DNA of 64,000 nucleotides from Halanaerobium polyolivorans (lineage in GTDB: Bacteria; Bacillota; Halanaerobiia; Halanaerobiales; Halanaerobiaceae), in the NCBI RefSeq assembly GCF_020711195.1, contig NZ_JAJFAT010000008.1, positions 57,966 through 121,965 on the forward strand, given 5' to 3'. Made by a program: the position numbers and the translations under genes. Of this stretch, positions 18,151 through 29,127 are shown in pieces. Within the stretch, counting starts at the first letter, position 1; each line of letters opens with the position of its first letter. The notes under the pieces are model-generated. The model did no database searches, was not told the DNA's origin, and worked only from the letters and a program-made list of their open reading frames with translations.

Positions 18151-18549
18151 TTATATACGTCTTCTTTTTGGTGGTCTACATCCATTGTGGGGAATAGGAG
18201 TTATATCTTTGATTAAGGTTACATTTAAACCTGCTGCCTGAAGGGTTCTAATTGCAGATTCTCTACCTGAACCAGGCCCTTTAACAAAGATCTCTATTTC
18301 TTTAAGTCCCATATCTTTAGCTTCTTCAGCTACATTTTCTGCTGCAAGCTGAGCTGCAAAAGGAGTGCTTTTTCTTGATCCTTTATAACCAACTTTACCA
18401 GCACTTGACCAGGCAACTACTTTACCTTCAGTATCGGTAATAGAAATTATTGTATTATTAAAAGTAGATTTGATATGAGCCTGACCTTTTTCTATATTAC
18501 GCTTAACTTTTTTTCTTCTTCGTGTTTTTTTCTTTTTAGATTTAGCCAT
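18151..18549 (-). CDS. rpsK: 30S ribosomal protein S11
   Basis: 132 residues. uS11 with a very basic N terminus ([16 protein letters not shown]) and the conserved [27 protein letters not shown] and [17 protein letters not shown]. Platform protein of the small subunit, between rpsM and rpsD. Confidence 0.98.
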   Translation of the reverse strand: MAKSKKKKTRRRKKVKRNIEKGQAHIKSTFNNTIISITDTEGKVVAWSSAGKVGYKGSRKSTPFAAQLAAENVAEEAKDMGLKEIEIFVKGPGSGRESAIRTLQAAGLNVTLIKDITPIPHNGCRPPKRRRI

Positions 18550-18572
18550 ATTAAATAAATTCCCTCCTTACT

Positions 18573-18959
18573 TTACTCCGGCTTTTTTGCTGCTCTTGTT
18601 TTGATACCAACAGTCTTCTTAGGTCCTTTACGGGTCCGAGCATTTGTTTTAGTTCTCTGACCACGTACAGGTAAACCTCTACGATGACGAAGACCTCTAT
18701 AACAACCTATATCTTTTAACCGCTTAATATCAGCTCTTTTTTCTCTTCTCAGTTCACCTTCAACAATATAATTATTGTCAATTTCTTTTCTTAATGAAGA
18801 AATTTCGGCTTCTGTTAAATCTTTGACTCTTGTATCTGGATTAATGCCAGTATTATCAAGTATATTCTGAGAAGTTGTTCTTCCAATACCATAAATATAT
18901 GTCAATCCAATCTCTACCCGCTTATTTCTAGGTAGATCAACACCTTCTATTCTAGCCAT
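18573..18959 (-). CDS. rpsM: 30S ribosomal protein S13
   Basis: 128 residues. uS13 with [21 protein letters not shown], the helix-two-turn-helix segment and the basic tail [25 protein letters not shown]. The head protein that contacts P-site tRNA and L5. It is 18 nt after rpmJ. Confidence 0.98.
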   Translation of the reverse strand: MARIEGVDLPRNKRVEIGLTYIYGIGRTTSQNILDNTGINPDTRVKDLTEAEISSLRKEIDNNYIVEGELRREKRADIKRLKDIGCYRGLRHRRGLPVRGQRTKTNARTRKGPKKTVGIKTRAAKKPE

Positions 18960-18977
18960 TATTTCACCTCCGTATTT

Positions 18978-19091
<114 letters not shown>

Positions 19092-19114
19092 TCACAATCA
19101 CCCCTTGCGGTAAT

Positions 19115-19339
19115 TTATTTCGCTTTATGTCGATAAGTAATCCGGCCCCGAGTCAAGTCATAGGGAGAAAGTTCAACAGTAACCTTGTCACCAGGTAAGA
19201 TTCTTATAAAATTCATTCTCATTTTGCCTGAAACATGTGCCAGAACTTTATGTCCATTTTCCAATTCCACTCTAAACATTGCATTTGGTAGGGGTTCAAC
19301 AACCGTACCTTGGACTTCAATAGGATCTTCTTTTCCCAT
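19115..19339 (-). CDS. infA: Translation initiation factor IF-1
   Basis: 74 residues, a single S1/OB domain. [45 protein letters not shown] and [13 protein letters not shown] are the family hallmarks. Binds the 30S A site during initiation. It has a promoter of its own in the 131-bp gap after map. Confidence 0.98.
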   Translation of the reverse strand: MGKEDPIEVQGTVVEPLPNAMFRVELENGHKVLAHVSGKMRMNFIRILPGDKVTVELSPYDLTRGRITYRHKAK

Positions 19340-19434
19340 AAACTATTTAGCCTCCTCTTATTAAATAATACTTGAATTTGACAACTTTGATTTATATATT
19401 TTCAATTTGATATTTCTTTGGACACGCACAGCAC

Positions 19435-19464
19435 ATTATACCATATATTCATTGATTTCTGCAA
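19435..19464 (-). promoter_or_regulatory. Internal promoter before infA
   Basis: Minus-strand TTGCAG (19459-19464), 18 bp, then a consensus TATAAT (19435-19440). The -35 box lies in the left arm of a 10-bp perfect inverted repeat (19458-19467 and 19471-19480) that spans the map stop codon, which could act as an operator or a weak terminator-like hairpin. Confidence 0.75.
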
Positions 19465-19470
19465 TAAAAG

Positions 19471-20220
19471 TTATTGCAGACTTAAAATTTCAAAGCCATT
19501 TTCAGTAATAACTATTGTGTGTTCAAAATGAGCAGATAAGCTTCTGTCTTTTGTAACAACCGTCCAGTCATCATCAAGAGTTTCAACCTCATAACTACCC
19601 ACATTAACCATCGGTTCAATTGCAAGAGTCATCCCTTCTTTTAATTTTGGCCCTTTACCTGGAGGACCAAAATTAGGAACCTGAGGATCTTCGTGCATAT
19701 CTCTACCAATACCATGGCCTACATAATCACGAACTACTGAAAATCCATTACTTTCAACATATTTTTGAACTGCATGTGAAATATCAAATAATCTGTTGCC
19801 AATAACCGCTTTTTCTATACCTTTATGAAGAGATTTTTCTGTAACATCTAATAGTTTTCTGGCAGTTTCAGAAACTTCACCAACTGCATAGGTTCTGGCA
19901 GCATCTCCATTAAAACCTTCATAAAAGCTTCCAATATCAATACTAACTATATCACCATCTTTTAGAAGACGATTATTGCTGGGAATTCCATGTACTACTT
20001 CTTCATTAATTGAGATACAAACCGAGGCAGGAAAACCCTGATAGCCCTTAAATGAAGGCAAAGCACCTCTACTGCGTATATATTCATCTGCTAATTTATC
20101 TATCTCTGCAGTAGAAATTCCAGCTTTAATTTTATCTGCCAGATAAGCATGAGTATTTGCAACAATTTTATTTGCTTTACGCATTATATCAATCTCGCGC
20201 TTTGATTTCAAGATAATCAT
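19471..20220 (-). CDS. map: Methionine aminopeptidase, type I
   Basis: 249 residues. Removes the initiator Met. The five metal ligands of the pita-bread fold can be placed: Asp in [11 protein letters not shown], Asp in GDAARTYA, His in [10 protein letters not shown], Glu in AIEPMVN and Glu in FEHTIVIT. The short type I N terminus without a zinc finger. Its ATG shares the A of the adk stop (TAATG), so translation is coupled to adk. Confidence 0.97.
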   Translation of the reverse strand: MIILKSKREIDIMRKANKIVANTHAYLADKIKAGISTAEIDKLADEYIRSRGALPSFKGYQGFPASVCISINEEVVHGIPSNNRLLKDGDIVSIDIGSFYEGFNGDAARTYAVGEVSETARKLLDVTEKSLHKGIEKAVIGNRLFDISHAVQKYVESNGFSVVRDYVGHGIGRDMHEDPQVPNFGPPGKGPKLKEGMTLAIEPMVNVGSYEVETLDDDWTVVTKDRSLSAHFEHTIVITENGFEILSLQ

Positions 20221-20870
20221 TATTTATTCGCCTCAATTACCTTAAGCAATTTGTTTTGTACATTTTCTATTCCACCTGTGCTCTGAACTTCTTCTAAAAT
20301 TCCCTGATCCCTATAATATTCTGCAAGTTTCAAAGTTTTTTCTTTATTAACCTCTATTCTGTTTTTAACAGTTTCTTCCTCATCATCACTTCGCTGAATA
20401 ACATCTCCACCACACTCATCACAGATATTATCTTTTTTAGGTGGCATGTTTTCTATATGATAGGTTGCCCCACAATCAACACAAACTCTTCTGCCTGATA
20501 ATCTTTTAATTAAAACCTCTTTATCAGCAGTTAAATAAATTGCGATATCAAGCTCCCTATTTTGTTCAGCTAAAATAGTATCAAGAGCTTCAGCCTGTTT
20601 TATTGTCCTTGGAAAACCATCTAGAATCAGGCCTTCTTCACAATCTGGCTCAGATAGCCTCTCTTTTACTATTCCAATTGTAATCTCATCTGGTACTAGT
20701 TCACCAGCATCTATAAATGACTTGGCTTTTTTACCAAGTACTGTTTCATTTTTAATTGCTTTTCTAAAAATATCACCTGTAGCAATATGAGGAATACCAA
20801 GTGTTTTTTCTAATCTTTTTGCTTGAGTTCCTTTACCAACACCTGGCAGTCCAAGTAAAACAATATCCAT
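20220..20870 (-). CDS. adk: Adenylate kinase, zinc-binding form
   Basis: 216 residues. Interconverts ATP, AMP and ADP. P-loop [15 protein letters not shown]-binding [10 protein letters not shown] and [13 protein letters not shown], and a LID with four cysteines (CVDCG ... CDECG) for zinc, as usual in Gram-positive bacteria. It follows secY by 15 nt and overlaps the map start by one base. Confidence 0.98.
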   Translation of the reverse strand: MDIVLLGLPGVGKGTQAKRLEKTLGIPHIATGDIFRKAIKNETVLGKKAKSFIDAGELVPDEITIGIVKERLSEPDCEEGLILDGFPRTIKQAEALDTILAEQNRELDIAIYLTADKEVLIKRLSGRRVCVDCGATYHIENMPPKKDNICDECGGDVIQRSDDEEETVKNRIEVNKEKTLKLAEYYRDQGILEEVQSTGGIENVQNKLLKVIEANK

Positions 20871-20885
20871 TCTTTATCCTCCTTT

Positions 20886-22154
20886 TTATTCCATAAAACC
20901 TTCATAATGTCTCATCAGGAGTTGAGATTCAATTTGCTGCATTGTCTGTAAAGCAACACCTGTCATAATTAGTAGTGATGTACCACCAAAACTAATTGCT
21001 ACTCCGGTTAATGGTCTCATGGCAAACGGAAGTAATGCAACTACGGTTAAGAAGATTGCTCCTGCTAATGTAACCCGCATTAAGACTTTATCAAGATACC
21101 TTACAGTAGAACGACCAGGTCTAATACCAGGAATAAATCCACCATATTTTTTCATGTTATCTGCAACTTCTTCTGGATTAAAAGTAATAGCAGTATAAAA
21201 ATAGGTGAAAAATAAGATCATTAGACCATATAAGACTAAATAGAGTGTAGAGCCAGGACTAAGCATATTTGAAATTGAAGCTGCCCAGTCATAAGGTAGT
21301 ACCTGAGCAATTATACCCGGGAAAAGCAATACTGATGAAGCAAAGATGACCGGAATAACACCAGCTTGGTTTACCTTCATAGGTATGTGTGTGCTTCTAC
21401 CACCATAAACTTTACGGCCTACAATTCTTTTAGAATACTGAACTGGAACCCTTCTCTCACCCTGCTGAACAAATACAATACCAGCAACTATAATTACTGC
21501 TAATACAGCAAAAAGTAATAAGTTAAAAACCGAAATTGTTCCAGCCTGAAACAGTTCATAGGTATTATACATATCAGCCGGGAAACGGGAAATAATAGAT
21601 GTGAATATGATAATAGAAATACCATTACCTATTCCCTTATCTGTAATCTGTTCTCCCAACCACATTAAAAACGCAGTACCTGCTGTTAAACTAGTTATAA
21701 TCAAAACTATATCAAATAAACTTGGATCTGGAACTGCTCCAAATCGTTGAATATAAAGAGTAATACCAAATGCCTGAATGACAGCTAATACAATAGTTCC
21801 ATATCTTGTGTATTGGGCAATCTTTTTTCTTCCTTCATTACCCTGTCTTGATAACTCTTCTAATTTAGGAATTACCACAGTCAATAACTGCAGAATAATC
21901 GATGCGGTAATATAAGGTGTAATACTCATCGCAAAAATTGTAAAGTTACTTAGAGCACCACCGGCAAAAAGATCTAGAAAATCAAGAGCTCCACCGAATT
22001 GGCCTGCAAAAAGTTGCTCTTGAAGTAATGCAACATCTACACCTGGAACAGGTATATGTGCTCCCAGACGATAAACAGCCATCATAGCAAGCACAAATAA
22101 AACTTTATTTCTTAGTTCTTCAATTTTAAATACATTACTGAGAGCTTTTAGCAA
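20886..22154 (-). CDS. secY: Preprotein translocase subunit SecY
   Basis: 422 residues with ten predicted membrane helices. RLGAHIPVPGVD near the first helix, GGALSNFTIFAMSITPYITASIILQL for the plug and second helix, and the cytosolic loop GERRVPVQYSKR typical of SecY. Forms the Sec channel with SecE (encoded at 45660-45863). It starts one base after rplO ends, in the spc operon. Confidence 0.98.
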   Translation of the reverse strand: MLKALSNVFKIEELRNKVLFVLAMMAVYRLGAHIPVPGVDVALLQEQLFAGQFGGALDFLDLFAGGALSNFTIFAMSITPYITASIILQLLTVVIPKLEELSRQGNEGRKKIAQYTRYGTIVLAVIQAFGITLYIQRFGAVPDPSLFDIVLIITSLTAGTAFLMWLGEQITDKGIGNGISIIIFTSIISRFPADMYNTYELFQAGTISVFNLLLFAVLAVIIVAGIVFVQQGERRVPVQYSKRIVGRKVYGGRSTHIPMKVNQAGVIPVIFASSVLLFPGIIAQVLPYDWAASISNMLSPGSTLYLVLYGLMILFFTYFYTAITFNPEEVADNMKKYGGFIPGIRPGRSTVRYLDKVLMRVTLAGAIFLTVVALLPFAMRPLTGVAISFGGTSLLIMTGVALQTMQQIESQLLMRHYEGFME

Positions 22155-22155
22155 T

Positions 22156-22599
22156 TTAAATCACCTCTGGCTTTCCGCCAGCAGCTTCAATTTTTTCTTT
22201 TGCAGAAGCTGAAAATGCATGTGCTTTAACCTTAAGGGCAACGGTTATTTCACCTTTTCCCAATATTTTAACACCATTTTTTGCCACTTTATCGATTAAA
22301 CCAGCTTCAATTAATACTTCTGGACTTATAGTATCATCAGCTGAAAATCTATTTAATTGATAAACATTAACTTCATTAAATTCTTTTTTGAATTGATTAT
22401 TAAAACCTCTTTTAGGAAAACGTCTAAAAAGAGGAGTCTGACCACCTTCAAAAGTTAGACGAACACTACCACCGGAACGAGAATTCTGTCCATTGGCACC
22501 CCTACCAGATGTATAACCACGACCGGAGCCAATACCTCTACCAACTCTTTTGCGGTCTTTTTTATATCCAGCTGCAGGTTTTAGATTGTTAAGTTTCAT
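22156..22599 (-). CDS. rplO: 50S ribosomal protein L15
   Basis: 147 residues. uL15: [28 protein letters not shown], the Gly/Arg-rich N-terminal extension, then [17 protein letters not shown]. It follows rpsE with only 19 nt between them, so there is no room for the rpmD (L30) gene that normally stands here. Confidence 0.98.
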   Translation of the reverse strand: MKLNNLKPAAGYKKDRKRVGRGIGSGRGYTSGRGANGQNSRSGGSVRLTFEGGQTPLFRRFPKRGFNNQFKKEFNEVNVYQLNRFSADDTISPEVLIEAGLIDKVAKNGVKILGKGEITVALKVKAHAFSASAKEKIEAAGGKPEVI

Positions 22600-22618
22600 C
22601 CTTACACCTCCTTGTTAA

Positions 22619-23119
22619 TTATCCAATTAATTCTTCTACAGATTTGCCTCTTAATTTGGCAACTTCTTCTGCACTTTTTAATTCTTTAAGACCAGTCATT
22701 GTAGCATTGATCATATTAATCGGATTTGATGTACCCAGAGATTTCGTTAAAATATCACTAATACCGGCAAGTTCGATTACCGCTCTTACAGGACCTCCTG
22801 CAATTACACCAGTACCAGGAGCTGCTGGTTTTAAGAGAACTCTTCCGGCTCCAAATACTCCGGTAATTTCATGTGGAATAGTGGTATCTACTATAGGTAC
22901 TTTGATAATCTCTTTTTTCGCTGCATCAATACCTTTTCTGATGGCTTCAGGTACTTCGTTTGCTTTACCAATACCTGCTCCAACATGGCCGTCTTCATCG
23001 CCTACAACAACTAAAGCACTGAAGCTAAATCTACGGCCACCTTTTACAACCTTGGAAACACGATTAATATTCACTACTCGTTCATCAAGGTTGAGTTTAC
23101 TAGCATCTATTTTTTTCAT
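22619..23119 (-). CDS. rpsE: 30S ribosomal protein S5
   Basis: 166 residues. uS5 with the double-stranded RNA-binding N domain ([26 protein letters not shown]) and [29 protein letters not shown] and [20 protein letters not shown] complete the signature. Helps decoding accuracy. 16 nt after rplR. Confidence 0.98.
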   Translation of the reverse strand: MKKIDASKLNLDERVVNINRVSKVVKGGRRFSFSALVVVGDEDGHVGAGIGKANEVPEAIRKGIDAAKKEIIKVPIVDTTIPHEITGVFGAGRVLLKPAAPGTGVIAGGPVRAVIELAGISDILTKSLGTSNPINMINATMTGLKELKSAEEVAKLRGKSVEELIG

Positions 23120-23135
23120 TAATTTACCTCCTTAT

Positions 23136-23492
23136 TTAAAACTTTAGCCCTTCTTCACGGGCAGAATCAGCCAGAGCTTTAACTCGACCGTGATATTTAT
23201 AGCCACTTCTATCAAATACAACTGTATCGATTTCTTTTTCCAGAGCTCTTTGTGCTACAAGTTTACCAACTTTTGCAGCCGCTTCTTTATTACTTGCTAC
23301 ATCAACTTCATCACGTAAAACTGGATCAAGAGTAGATGCAGAAGCAATTGTTTGTCCGGAAAGATCATCTATAATCTGCACATATATATGCTTTAAACTG
23401 CGGGTTACATTCATTCTTGGCCGATCTGGTGTTCCCACAACTTTATTTCTAATTCTTTGATGGCGTTTTATTCTTGCTTCTCTTTTACCCAT
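23136..23492 (-). CDS. rplR: 50S ribosomal protein L18
   Basis: 118 residues. uL18, the 5S rRNA-binding protein: [35 protein letters not shown] and [26 protein letters not shown]. The ATG at 23492 is chosen over the GTG at 23501 because it stands about 5 nt after GGAGTGA and gives the normal family length. Confidence 0.97.
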   Translation of the reverse strand: MGKREARIKRHQRIRNKVVGTPDRPRMNVTRSLKHIYVQIIDDLSGQTIASASTLDPVLRDEVDVASNKEAAAKVGKLVAQRALEKEIDTVVFDRSGYKYHGRVKALADSAREEGLKF

Positions 23493-23510
23493 CAGACTCA
23501 CTCCTTTCTA

Positions 23511-24044
23511 TTAACCAGTTTTACCTACCTTACGTCTAATATGTTCTCCAACATATTTGATTCCTTTACCTTTGTAAGGTTCTGGTTTTCTTACTTCACG
23601 AATTTTAGCTGCTGTATCTCCAACAAGCTGTTTATCAATACCTTTTACGGTAATATTAGTGTTTTTCTCAACTTCAAACTCTATTTCACCTTCAGCTTCA
23701 ATAATTACCGGATGGGAGTAACCAACCTCAAGTTTCAATTTATTACCCTGAACCTGAGCACTGTATCCTACACCTACCATCTCAAGCTTTTTCTCAAAAC
23801 CTTTTGTTACACCATTAACCATACTTTCAATCAGACTTCTAACAAGTCCGTGCATTGAGCGGGATTCGATATCCTCACCATTACGTTCAACTATGATTTC
23901 ATTAGCTTCAACTTTAATATCAATACCAGGCTTGAATTCTCTTTCTAATTCACCTTTAGGTCCTTTAACTTTTACCTTTTGGCCATCAACACTAACCTCA
24001 ACTTTTTCTGGTATTTCTATAGGCAGTATACCAATACGTGACAT
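23511..24044 (-). CDS. rplF: 50S ribosomal protein L6
   Basis: 177 residues. uL6 made of two similar alpha/beta halves; [16 protein letters not shown] opens it and the C-terminal [25 protein letters not shown] is diagnostic. The ATG at 24044 follows CGGAGGTGAAATTT; an in-frame codon at 24053 would add three residues upstream without a ribosome site. Confidence 0.97.
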   Translation of the reverse strand: MSRIGILPIEIPEKVEVSVDGQKVKVKGPKGELEREFKPGIDIKVEANEIIVERNGEDIESRSMHGLVRSLIESMVNGVTKGFEKKLEMVGVGYSAQVQGNKLKLEVGYSHPVIIEAEGEIEFEVEKNTNITVKGIDKQLVGDTAAKIREVRKPEPYKGKGIKYVGEHIRRKVGKTG

Positions 24045-24083
24045 AAATTTCACCTCCGTAGATTTTATCTTAAAGCTGCTCTC

Positions 24084-24482
24084 TTACCATACGTAACAGA
24101 GAACTTCTCCACCGATTCCTTTTTCTCTGGCTTCTTTATCACTCATAACACCTTGAGAAGTAGAAATTACGGCTATACCAAGACCACCGAGTACTCTAGG
24201 AACTTCATCTTTAGCTACATATACTCTTAAACCTGGTTTTGAAATTCTTTTTAATCCAGTAATTACTTTTTCGTCATTTTCTCCATATTTTAAATATACA
24301 CGAATCATATTTTGTGGTTTTCTTTCTACTAATTTTACATCAGAAATAAAACCTTCTTTTTTAAGCAGTTCACCGATATTGTTTTTAATATTTGAAGCAG
24401 GTATATCTACTCTGCTTTTACCCACACTATTTGCATTGCGTATCCGGGTCAGCATGTCTGCTATTGGATCTGTTATATTCAT
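24084..24482 (-). CDS. rpsH: 30S ribosomal protein S8
   Basis: 132 residues. uS8: [81 protein letters not shown] central 16S-binding protein; in E. coli it represses the spc operon, but whether that holds here cannot be read from sequence. Confidence 0.98.
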   Translation of the reverse strand: MNITDPIADMLTRIRNANSVGKSRVDIPASNIKNNIGELLKKEGFISDVKLVERKPQNMIRVYLKYGENDEKVITGLKRISKPGLRVYVAKDEVPRVLGGLGIAVISTSQGVMSDKEAREKGIGGEVLCYVW

Positions 24483-24502
24483 TTACAAACCTCCTTCCAG
24501 TT

Positions 24503-24688
24503 TTACCAGCTTGCTTTTTTAACTCCAGGAATTTCGCCTTTATGGGCTAATTCGCGGAAACAAATTCTACAAAGATCAAACTTTCTCATATATCCACGTG
24601 AACGACCACATCTATTACAGCGATTCACTTTACGTGTTTCATATTTAGGCTCTTTGTTGGCCTTTTCAATTAAAGCTTTACGTGCCAA
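24503..24688 (-). CDS. rpsN: 30S ribosomal protein S14 type Z
   Basis: 61 residues, the short zinc-binding uS14. Cys residues in [21 protein letters not shown] form the zinc site, and [17 protein letters not shown] is the classic end. It lies between rplE and rpsH in the spc operon, the position of the C+ copy in Gram-positive bacteria. Confidence 0.98.
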   Translation of the reverse strand: MARKALIEKANKEPKYETRKVNRCNRCGRSRGYMRKFDLCRICFRELAHKGEIPGVKKASW

Positions 24689-24717
24689 AACTAAAACCTC
24701 CTTCAGTTTATAGGTCT

Positions 24718-25257
24718 TTACTTCTTAAAAGGCATTCCCATTATTGATAATAATTCGAATGCTTCTTCATCTGTTTCAGCAGAAGTAACTATAGTAATTT
24801 CCATTCCATGGACATTATCTACATCATCAATATTAATTTCTGGAAAAACAGTGTGTTCACTTATTCCGAGGCTGTAATTACCTCTTCCATCAAATGATTT
24901 TGGAGATACTCCTCTAAAGTCACGAATACGAGGCATAGTGATATTTATAAGTTTATATAAAAACTCATACATATACTCACCACGCAGAGTAACCTTAACT
25001 CCTACAGGCATTCCCTCTCTAATTTTAAAATTAGCAATGGACTTTTTTGCCCTTGTAACAGTAGGATTTTGACCGGTTATTCTGGCAACTTCATCAACAA
25101 CAGTATCCAGAAGTTTAGTATCTTCTTTAGCATCTCCTAACCCAACATTAACAACAATTTTTTCTAATCTTGGAGCTTCCATAACATTATCATATGAAAA
25201 CTTTTCAACTAATTGGGGTAGAATTTCTTCTCTATATTCTTTAGCTAATACTGACAT
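24718..25257 (-). CDS. rplE: 50S ribosomal protein L5
   Basis: 179 residues. uL5 binds 5S rRNA and touches the P-site tRNA and S13. Motifs: [64 protein letters not shown]. The ATG at 25257 has GGAGG 7-8 nt upstream; the frame is open further (to 25275) but that part contains the ribosome site itself. Confidence 0.98.
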   Translation of the reverse strand: MSVLAKEYREEILPQLVEKFSYDNVMEAPRLEKIVVNVGLGDAKEDTKLLDTVVDEVARITGQNPTVTRAKKSIANFKIREGMPVGVKVTLRGEYMYEFLYKLINITMPRIRDFRGVSPKSFDGRGNYSLGISEHTVFPEINIDDVDNVHGMEITIVTSAETDEEAFELLSIMGMPFKK

Positions 25258-25278
25258 TTCTGGACCTCCTTCCAATTA

Positions 25279-25593
25279 TTATTTATCAACTATTTCATCA
25301 CATTTTTTGCATTTTCTAACCTTTGTTCCATCATCTAAATATTCTGCGCCAACCCTGCTTCTTTCGTCACAACGGGGGCAGACGAGTTGAACATTTGAAG
25401 CATGTATTGGTGCTTCATTTTCAATAATTCCACCCTGTGGCATATCCTGGGTAGGACTCATGTGACGGTGAACAATATTAACACCCTCAACAATTACACG
25501 GTCTTTTTTTGGTATTACACTTAATACTTCACCGCGTTTTCCTTTATCCTTACCTGTGATAACTTCCACAGTATCACCTTTTTTTATTCTCAA
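25279..25593 (-). CDS. rplX: 50S ribosomal protein L24
   Basis: 104 residues. uL24: N-terminal KOW motif (KKGDTVEVITGKDKGKRGEV), then NIVHRHMSPTQ and a C-terminal pair of CxxC motifs (CPRC, CKKC) that should bind zinc, a common form in Firmicutes. Assembly initiator of the large subunit. Confidence 0.98.
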   Translation of the reverse strand: MRIKKGDTVEVITGKDKGKRGEVLSVIPKKDRVIVEGVNIVHRHMSPTQDMPQGGIIENEAPIHASNVQLVCPRCDERSRVGAEYLDDGTKVRKCKKCDEIVDK

Positions 25594-25607
25594 TCTAATC
25601 CCCTCCT

Positions 25608-25976
25608 TTATAATACCTCCGGTGCAAGGGAGATAATCTTCATAAAATTCTTTTCCCTCAATTCACGGGTCACAGGACCAAAAATACGTGTACCCTTAGG
25701 ATTATTATTATCATCTATAATAACTGCTGCATTTTCATCAAATTTGATATAGGTGCCGTCTCTGCGTTTTAAAGGTTTTTTGGTTCTTACAATAACTGCT
25801 CTTGCTAACTCACCTTTTTTTACCATTCCATCTGGAATAGCCTCTTTGACACTGACAATAATTTCATCTCCAATTTTAGCATATTTCTTTTTGGAGCCGC
25901 CAAGTACCTTAACACATAATAGTTCACGGGCACCTGAATTATCCGCGACTTTCAAACGGCTTTCAGATTGAATCAT
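25608..25976 (-). CDS. rplN: 50S ribosomal protein L14
   Basis: 122 residues, the standard uL14 length. [27 protein letters not shown] and the C-terminal [23 protein letters not shown] are diagnostic. Contributes to intersubunit bridges and is the docking site of RsfS. 29 nt after rpsQ. Confidence 0.98.
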   Translation of the reverse strand: MIQSESRLKVADNSGARELLCVKVLGGSKKKYAKIGDEIIVSVKEAIPDGMVKKGELARAVIVRTKKPLKRRDGTYIKFDENAAVIIDDNNNPKGTRIFGPVTRELREKNFMKIISLAPEVL

Positions 25977-26005
25977 TTTCAGGCCCTCCTTTCTCCTAAC
26001 AAGAC

Positions 26006-26260
26006 TTATTTTGCTTTTTCAAGTATTTCAATTAAACGCCATCTTTTTGTTTTACTTAAGGGGCGTGTTTCCATGATCTTAACTTTGTCACCTTCATTAC
26101 ATGCATTTTCTTCATCATGTGCTGTATATTTTTTTGTTTTCTTAATTACTCTTTTATATTCAGGATGCTGAGTTCTTCTTTCAACAGCAACAGTTATTGT
26201 TTTATCTCTCTTGTCACTGACAACAATCCCTACTCTTTCTTTACGATTATTTCTTTCCAT
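26006..26260 (-). CDS. rpsQ: 30S ribosomal protein S17
   Basis: 84 residues. uS17 OB-fold: [64 protein letters not shown]. Early 16S-binding protein. It is 24 nt after rpmC and 29 nt before rplN. Confidence 0.98.
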   Translation of the reverse strand: MERNNRKERVGIVVSDKRDKTITVAVERRTQHPEYKRVIKKTKKYTAHDEENACNEGDKVKIMETRPLSKTKRWRLIEILEKAK

Positions 26261-26284
26261 GAGAAACCTCCTTTCAAAAAAGAA

Positions 26285-26488
26285 TTATGCCCTTTCTAGG
26301 TTAAGTTCTCTTTCCCGCAAAATTGTTTTAATCCGGGCAATAATCCTCTTAACCTCTTTGATCCGCATAGGATTATCCAGCTGTGCTGTTGCATGCTGAA
26401 AACGAAGGTTAAATAATTCTTCTTTAAATTCGCGGGCTTTTTGTTCTAACTCTGCTTCAGTTAAATTTCTTAATTCATCAGCTCTCAT
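26285..26488 (-). CDS. rpmC: 50S ribosomal protein L29
   Basis: 67 residues. uL29, a helical hairpin near the exit tunnel: [43 protein letters not shown]. The ATG at 26488 gives the normal length and overlaps the rplP end by 11 bp; the GTG at 26500 would add four unusual residues. Confidence 0.97.
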   Translation of the reverse strand: MRADELRNLTEAELEQKAREFKEELFNLRFQHATAQLDNPMRIKEVKRIIARIKTILRERELNLERA

Positions 26489-26912
26489 CGGCCTCACCAT
26501 CCATTCCCTCTCTTGCTACAAATTTAGTTTTAATTGGCAGTTTGTGAGATGCAAGCCGCATTGCTTCTCTGGCAACCTCTTCTGGAACACCAGCCAGTTC
26601 GAACATAATTCTACCAGGCTTAACTACTGCTACCCATTTTTCTGGTGCACCTTTACCACTACCCATTCTAGTTTCGGCTGGTTTAGCTGTTACCGGCTTA
26701 TCTGGAAAAATCTTAATCCATACCTTACCTCCACGCTTAATGCTTCTAGTAAGGGCAACACGAGCAGCTTCTATCTGTCTATTGGTTATCCATACGGGTT
26801 CTAAAGCCTGTAGGCCATATTCACCAAAGGTGATTTTATTACCCCGTACAGCTTTACCTTTCATTCTTCCTCTCATTTGCTTACGATGTTTAACTCTTTT
26901 TGGTACTAACAT
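26478..26912 (-). CDS. rplP: 50S ribosomal protein L16
   Basis: 144 residues. uL16: [70 protein letters not shown]. Shapes the A-site tRNA elbow contact and the central protuberance. The end overlaps rpmC, suggesting coupled translation. Confidence 0.98.
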   Translation of the reverse strand: MLVPKRVKHRKQMRGRMKGKAVRGNKITFGEYGLQALEPVWITNRQIEAARVALTRSIKRGGKVWIKIFPDKPVTAKPAETRMGSGKGAPEKWVAVVKPGRIMFELAGVPEEVAREAMRLASHKLPIKTKFVAREGMDGEADES

Positions 26913-26941
26913 CTAAGAGCCTCCTTTCCTACATAATCTAT

Positions 26942-27583
26942 CTATTCATCTATCTCTGGAAGTATTTCTCCCTTATTAATCCATACTTTAACTCCGATTG
27001 TACCATATGTTGTATCAGCTTCAGCAAAACCATAATCTATATCTGCTCTTAAAGTGTGTAGGGGAACACTACCCTGGCTATAACCTTCACGTCTAGCCAT
27101 TTCAGCTCCACCTAAACGGCCACTGCTCTGCACCTTAAAACCTTCAGCACCCATGCGCATTGCACGGTTTAATGCCTGTTTCATAGCTCTACGGAAGGAA
27201 ATCCTTCTTACAAGCTGGGCAGCAATATTTTCAGCGACTAATTGAGCATTCATTTCTGGATCTTCTACTTCTACAACATTTATCTGAACAGTTCTACCTG
27301 TTAAAGCTTCTACTTCATTTCTTAAAGCTTCTACTTCAGAACCGCCGCGACCGATAACCATACCAGGTCTAGCAGTATGGACATCAAGCTTAAGTCTGTT
27401 AGCAGCTCTTTCTATAACAATTTTAGAAATTCCGGCTTCATACATCTTCTCCTTAACATGATTGCGGATCTCCTGATCTTCTTTTAAAAGTTTGGAATAA
27501 TCTTGCTTGTCTGCATACCATTTTGCATCCCAATCTTTAATTACTCCGACTCGGAGACCATGTGGATTTACTTTTTGACCCAA
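26942..27583 (-). CDS. rpsC: 30S ribosomal protein S3
   Basis: 213 residues. uS3 with an N-terminal KH domain ([21 protein letters not shown]) and a C-terminal domain ([41 protein letters not shown]) that lines the mRNA entry site. 3 nt after rplV. Confidence 0.98.
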   Translation of the reverse strand: MGQKVNPHGLRVGVIKDWDAKWYADKQDYSKLLKEDQEIRNHVKEKMYEAGISKIVIERAANRLKLDVHTARPGMVIGRGGSEVEALRNEVEALTGRTVQINVVEVEDPEMNAQLVAENIAAQLVRRISFRRAMKQALNRAMRMGAEGFKVQSSGRLGGAEMARREGYSQGSVPLHTLRADIDYGFAEADTTYGTIGVKVWINKGEILPEIDE

Positions 27584-27586
27584 GTT

Positions 27587-27928
27587 CTATCCCTCCTTTT
27601 GATCGCTTAAAACGACTGTGATATGACTAGTTCTTTTCTTAATAGGGCTAGCCTGACCCTGTGCACGTGGTTTCCATCTTTTCATAGTAGGACCTTCATT
27701 AACAAAAGCTTCTTTTACAATCAGGTCATCTATGAACATATCATGATTATTTTCAGCATTTGCAACAGCTGAATTTAATACTTTTTCTACCATTTTAGCA
27801 GCTTTTTTCGGTGTATTCTTCAATATAGCAACTGCTGTATTTACATCTTTACCTTTAATTAAATCCGTAACCAATCTTGCTTTACGTGATGTAATACGCA
27901 GATGTTTTGCAACTGCTTTAGCTTCCAT
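27587..27928 (-). CDS. rplV: 50S ribosomal protein L22
   Basis: 113 residues. uL22: [30 protein letters not shown], then the long beta-hairpin [33 protein letters not shown] that reaches into the nascent-peptide tunnel. No insertion in the loop of the kind linked to macrolide resistance was noticed. Confidence 0.98.
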   Translation of the reverse strand: MEAKAVAKHLRITSRKARLVTDLIKGKDVNTAVAILKNTPKKAAKMVEKVLNSAVANAENNHDMFIDDLIVKEAFVNEGPTMKRWKPRAQGQASPIKKRTSHITVVLSDQKEG

Positions 27929-27959
27929 TTTAAAACCCCCTTAATACATAATTCATTCT

Positions 27960-28244
27960 TTATTTAAGTGCTGTTGAGCGTTCTGTATGGCGGCCGTGAC
28001 CTCTGAAGAGTCTTGTTGGAGCAAATTCTCCCAACTTATGCCCTACCATTTCTTCAGTTATATATACAGGTACATGTTTGCGGCCATCGTGGACAGCAAT
28101 TGTATGTCCAACCATTTCAGGGAAAATGGTTGAGCTTCTAGACCAGGTTTTAATAACCTGTTTTTTTCCACTCTCATTCATTTCTCTGATTTCAGCGATT
28201 AATTTATCTGAGACAAAAGGTCCCTTTTTAACAGATCTAGCCAT
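27960..28244 (-). CDS. rpsS: 30S ribosomal protein S19
   Basis: 94 residues. uS19: [64 protein letters not shown]. Head protein paired with S13. Lies between rplB and rplV. Confidence 0.98.
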   Translation of the reverse strand: MARSVKKGPFVSDKLIAEIREMNESGKKQVIKTWSRSSTIFPEMVGHTIAVHDGRKHVPVYITEEMVGHKLGEFAPTRLFRGHGRHTERSTALK

Positions 28245-28262
28245 CTAAAATCCTCCTTTCTA

Positions 28263-29099
28263 CTATTTACGTTTCTTAGCATGACGGGAACGGATAATAT
28301 ACTTATCTGAACGTTTTGGTTTCCGTGTCTTTTTACCCATAGTAGGTTTACCCCAAGGTGTCACAGGATGTCTACCAGCAGGTGACTTACCTTCTCCACC
28401 ACCGTGTGGGTGGTCATGAGGATTCATTACTACACCGCGCACGTGAGGTCTTTTACCTTTCCAGCGGCTGCGTCCGGCTTTACCAACTGTTATATTTTCA
28501 TGATCGATATTTCCAACCTGCCCAATTGTTGCCTTACATTCTTGATGAATTAATCTAACTTCACCAGAAGGCATTTTTAAGTGAATAAATTTGCCTTCTT
28601 TAGCAAGAATTTGAGCCATAGTTCCAGCAGAACGAGCAATTTGCCCACCTTTTTTGGCTTGAAGTTCTACATTATGAACTATTGTACCAACTGGAATATC
28701 TTTTAGCTGCAGAGCATTACCAGGAGTAATATCTGCCTCAGCTCCAGTTTCTAAGGTATCTCCTACCTCAACTTTATTTGGGGCAAGTATATATCTTTTT
28801 TCTCCATCTACATACTGCAGTAAAGCAATTCTTGCAGAACGATTTGGATCATATTCTATAGTTTTTACTTTTGCAGGAATTCCGTCTTTATCCCGCTTAA
28901 AATCTATAATACGATAGCGGCGTTTGTGGCCACCACCTTGATGACGGCTGGTAATTCTACCATTTACATTACGTCCACCCTGTCTTTTAATAGGAGCCAA
29001 TAGGCTCTTTTCCGGCTCATCAGTTGTAATTTCATCAAAAGATGCAACTGTCATATAGCGCCGAGAAGGTGTGGTTGGTTTGAAACTTTTAATCGCCAT
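28263..29099 (-). CDS. rplB: 50S ribosomal protein L2
   Basis: 278 residues. uL2 needed for subunit joining and the peptidyl-transferase region. [23 protein letters not shown], and the C-terminal [21 protein letters not shown] with its conserved histidine, are diagnostic. The N-terminal [14 protein letters not shown] is usual for the family. Confidence 0.98.
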   Translation of the reverse strand: MAIKSFKPTTPSRRYMTVASFDEITTDEPEKSLLAPIKRQGGRNVNGRITSRHQGGGHKRRYRIIDFKRDKDGIPAKVKTIEYDPNRSARIALLQYVDGEKRYILAPNKVEVGDTLETGAEADITPGNALQLKDIPVGTIVHNVELQAKKGGQIARSAGTMAQILAKEGKFIHLKMPSGEVRLIHQECKATIGQVGNIDHENITVGKAGRSRWKGKRPHVRGVVMNPHDHPHGGGEGKSPAGRHPVTPWGKPTMGKKTRKPKRSDKYIIRSRHAKKRK

Positions 29100-29127
29100 C
29101 TTAATTCCCTCCTTTATTAATTAATTT

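Noticed and set aside
22644..23147. Plus-strand open frame of 167 codons
   Set aside because: It is antisense to rpsE, a certain gene; the translation is low-complexity Ser/Pro-rich and has no family resemblance.
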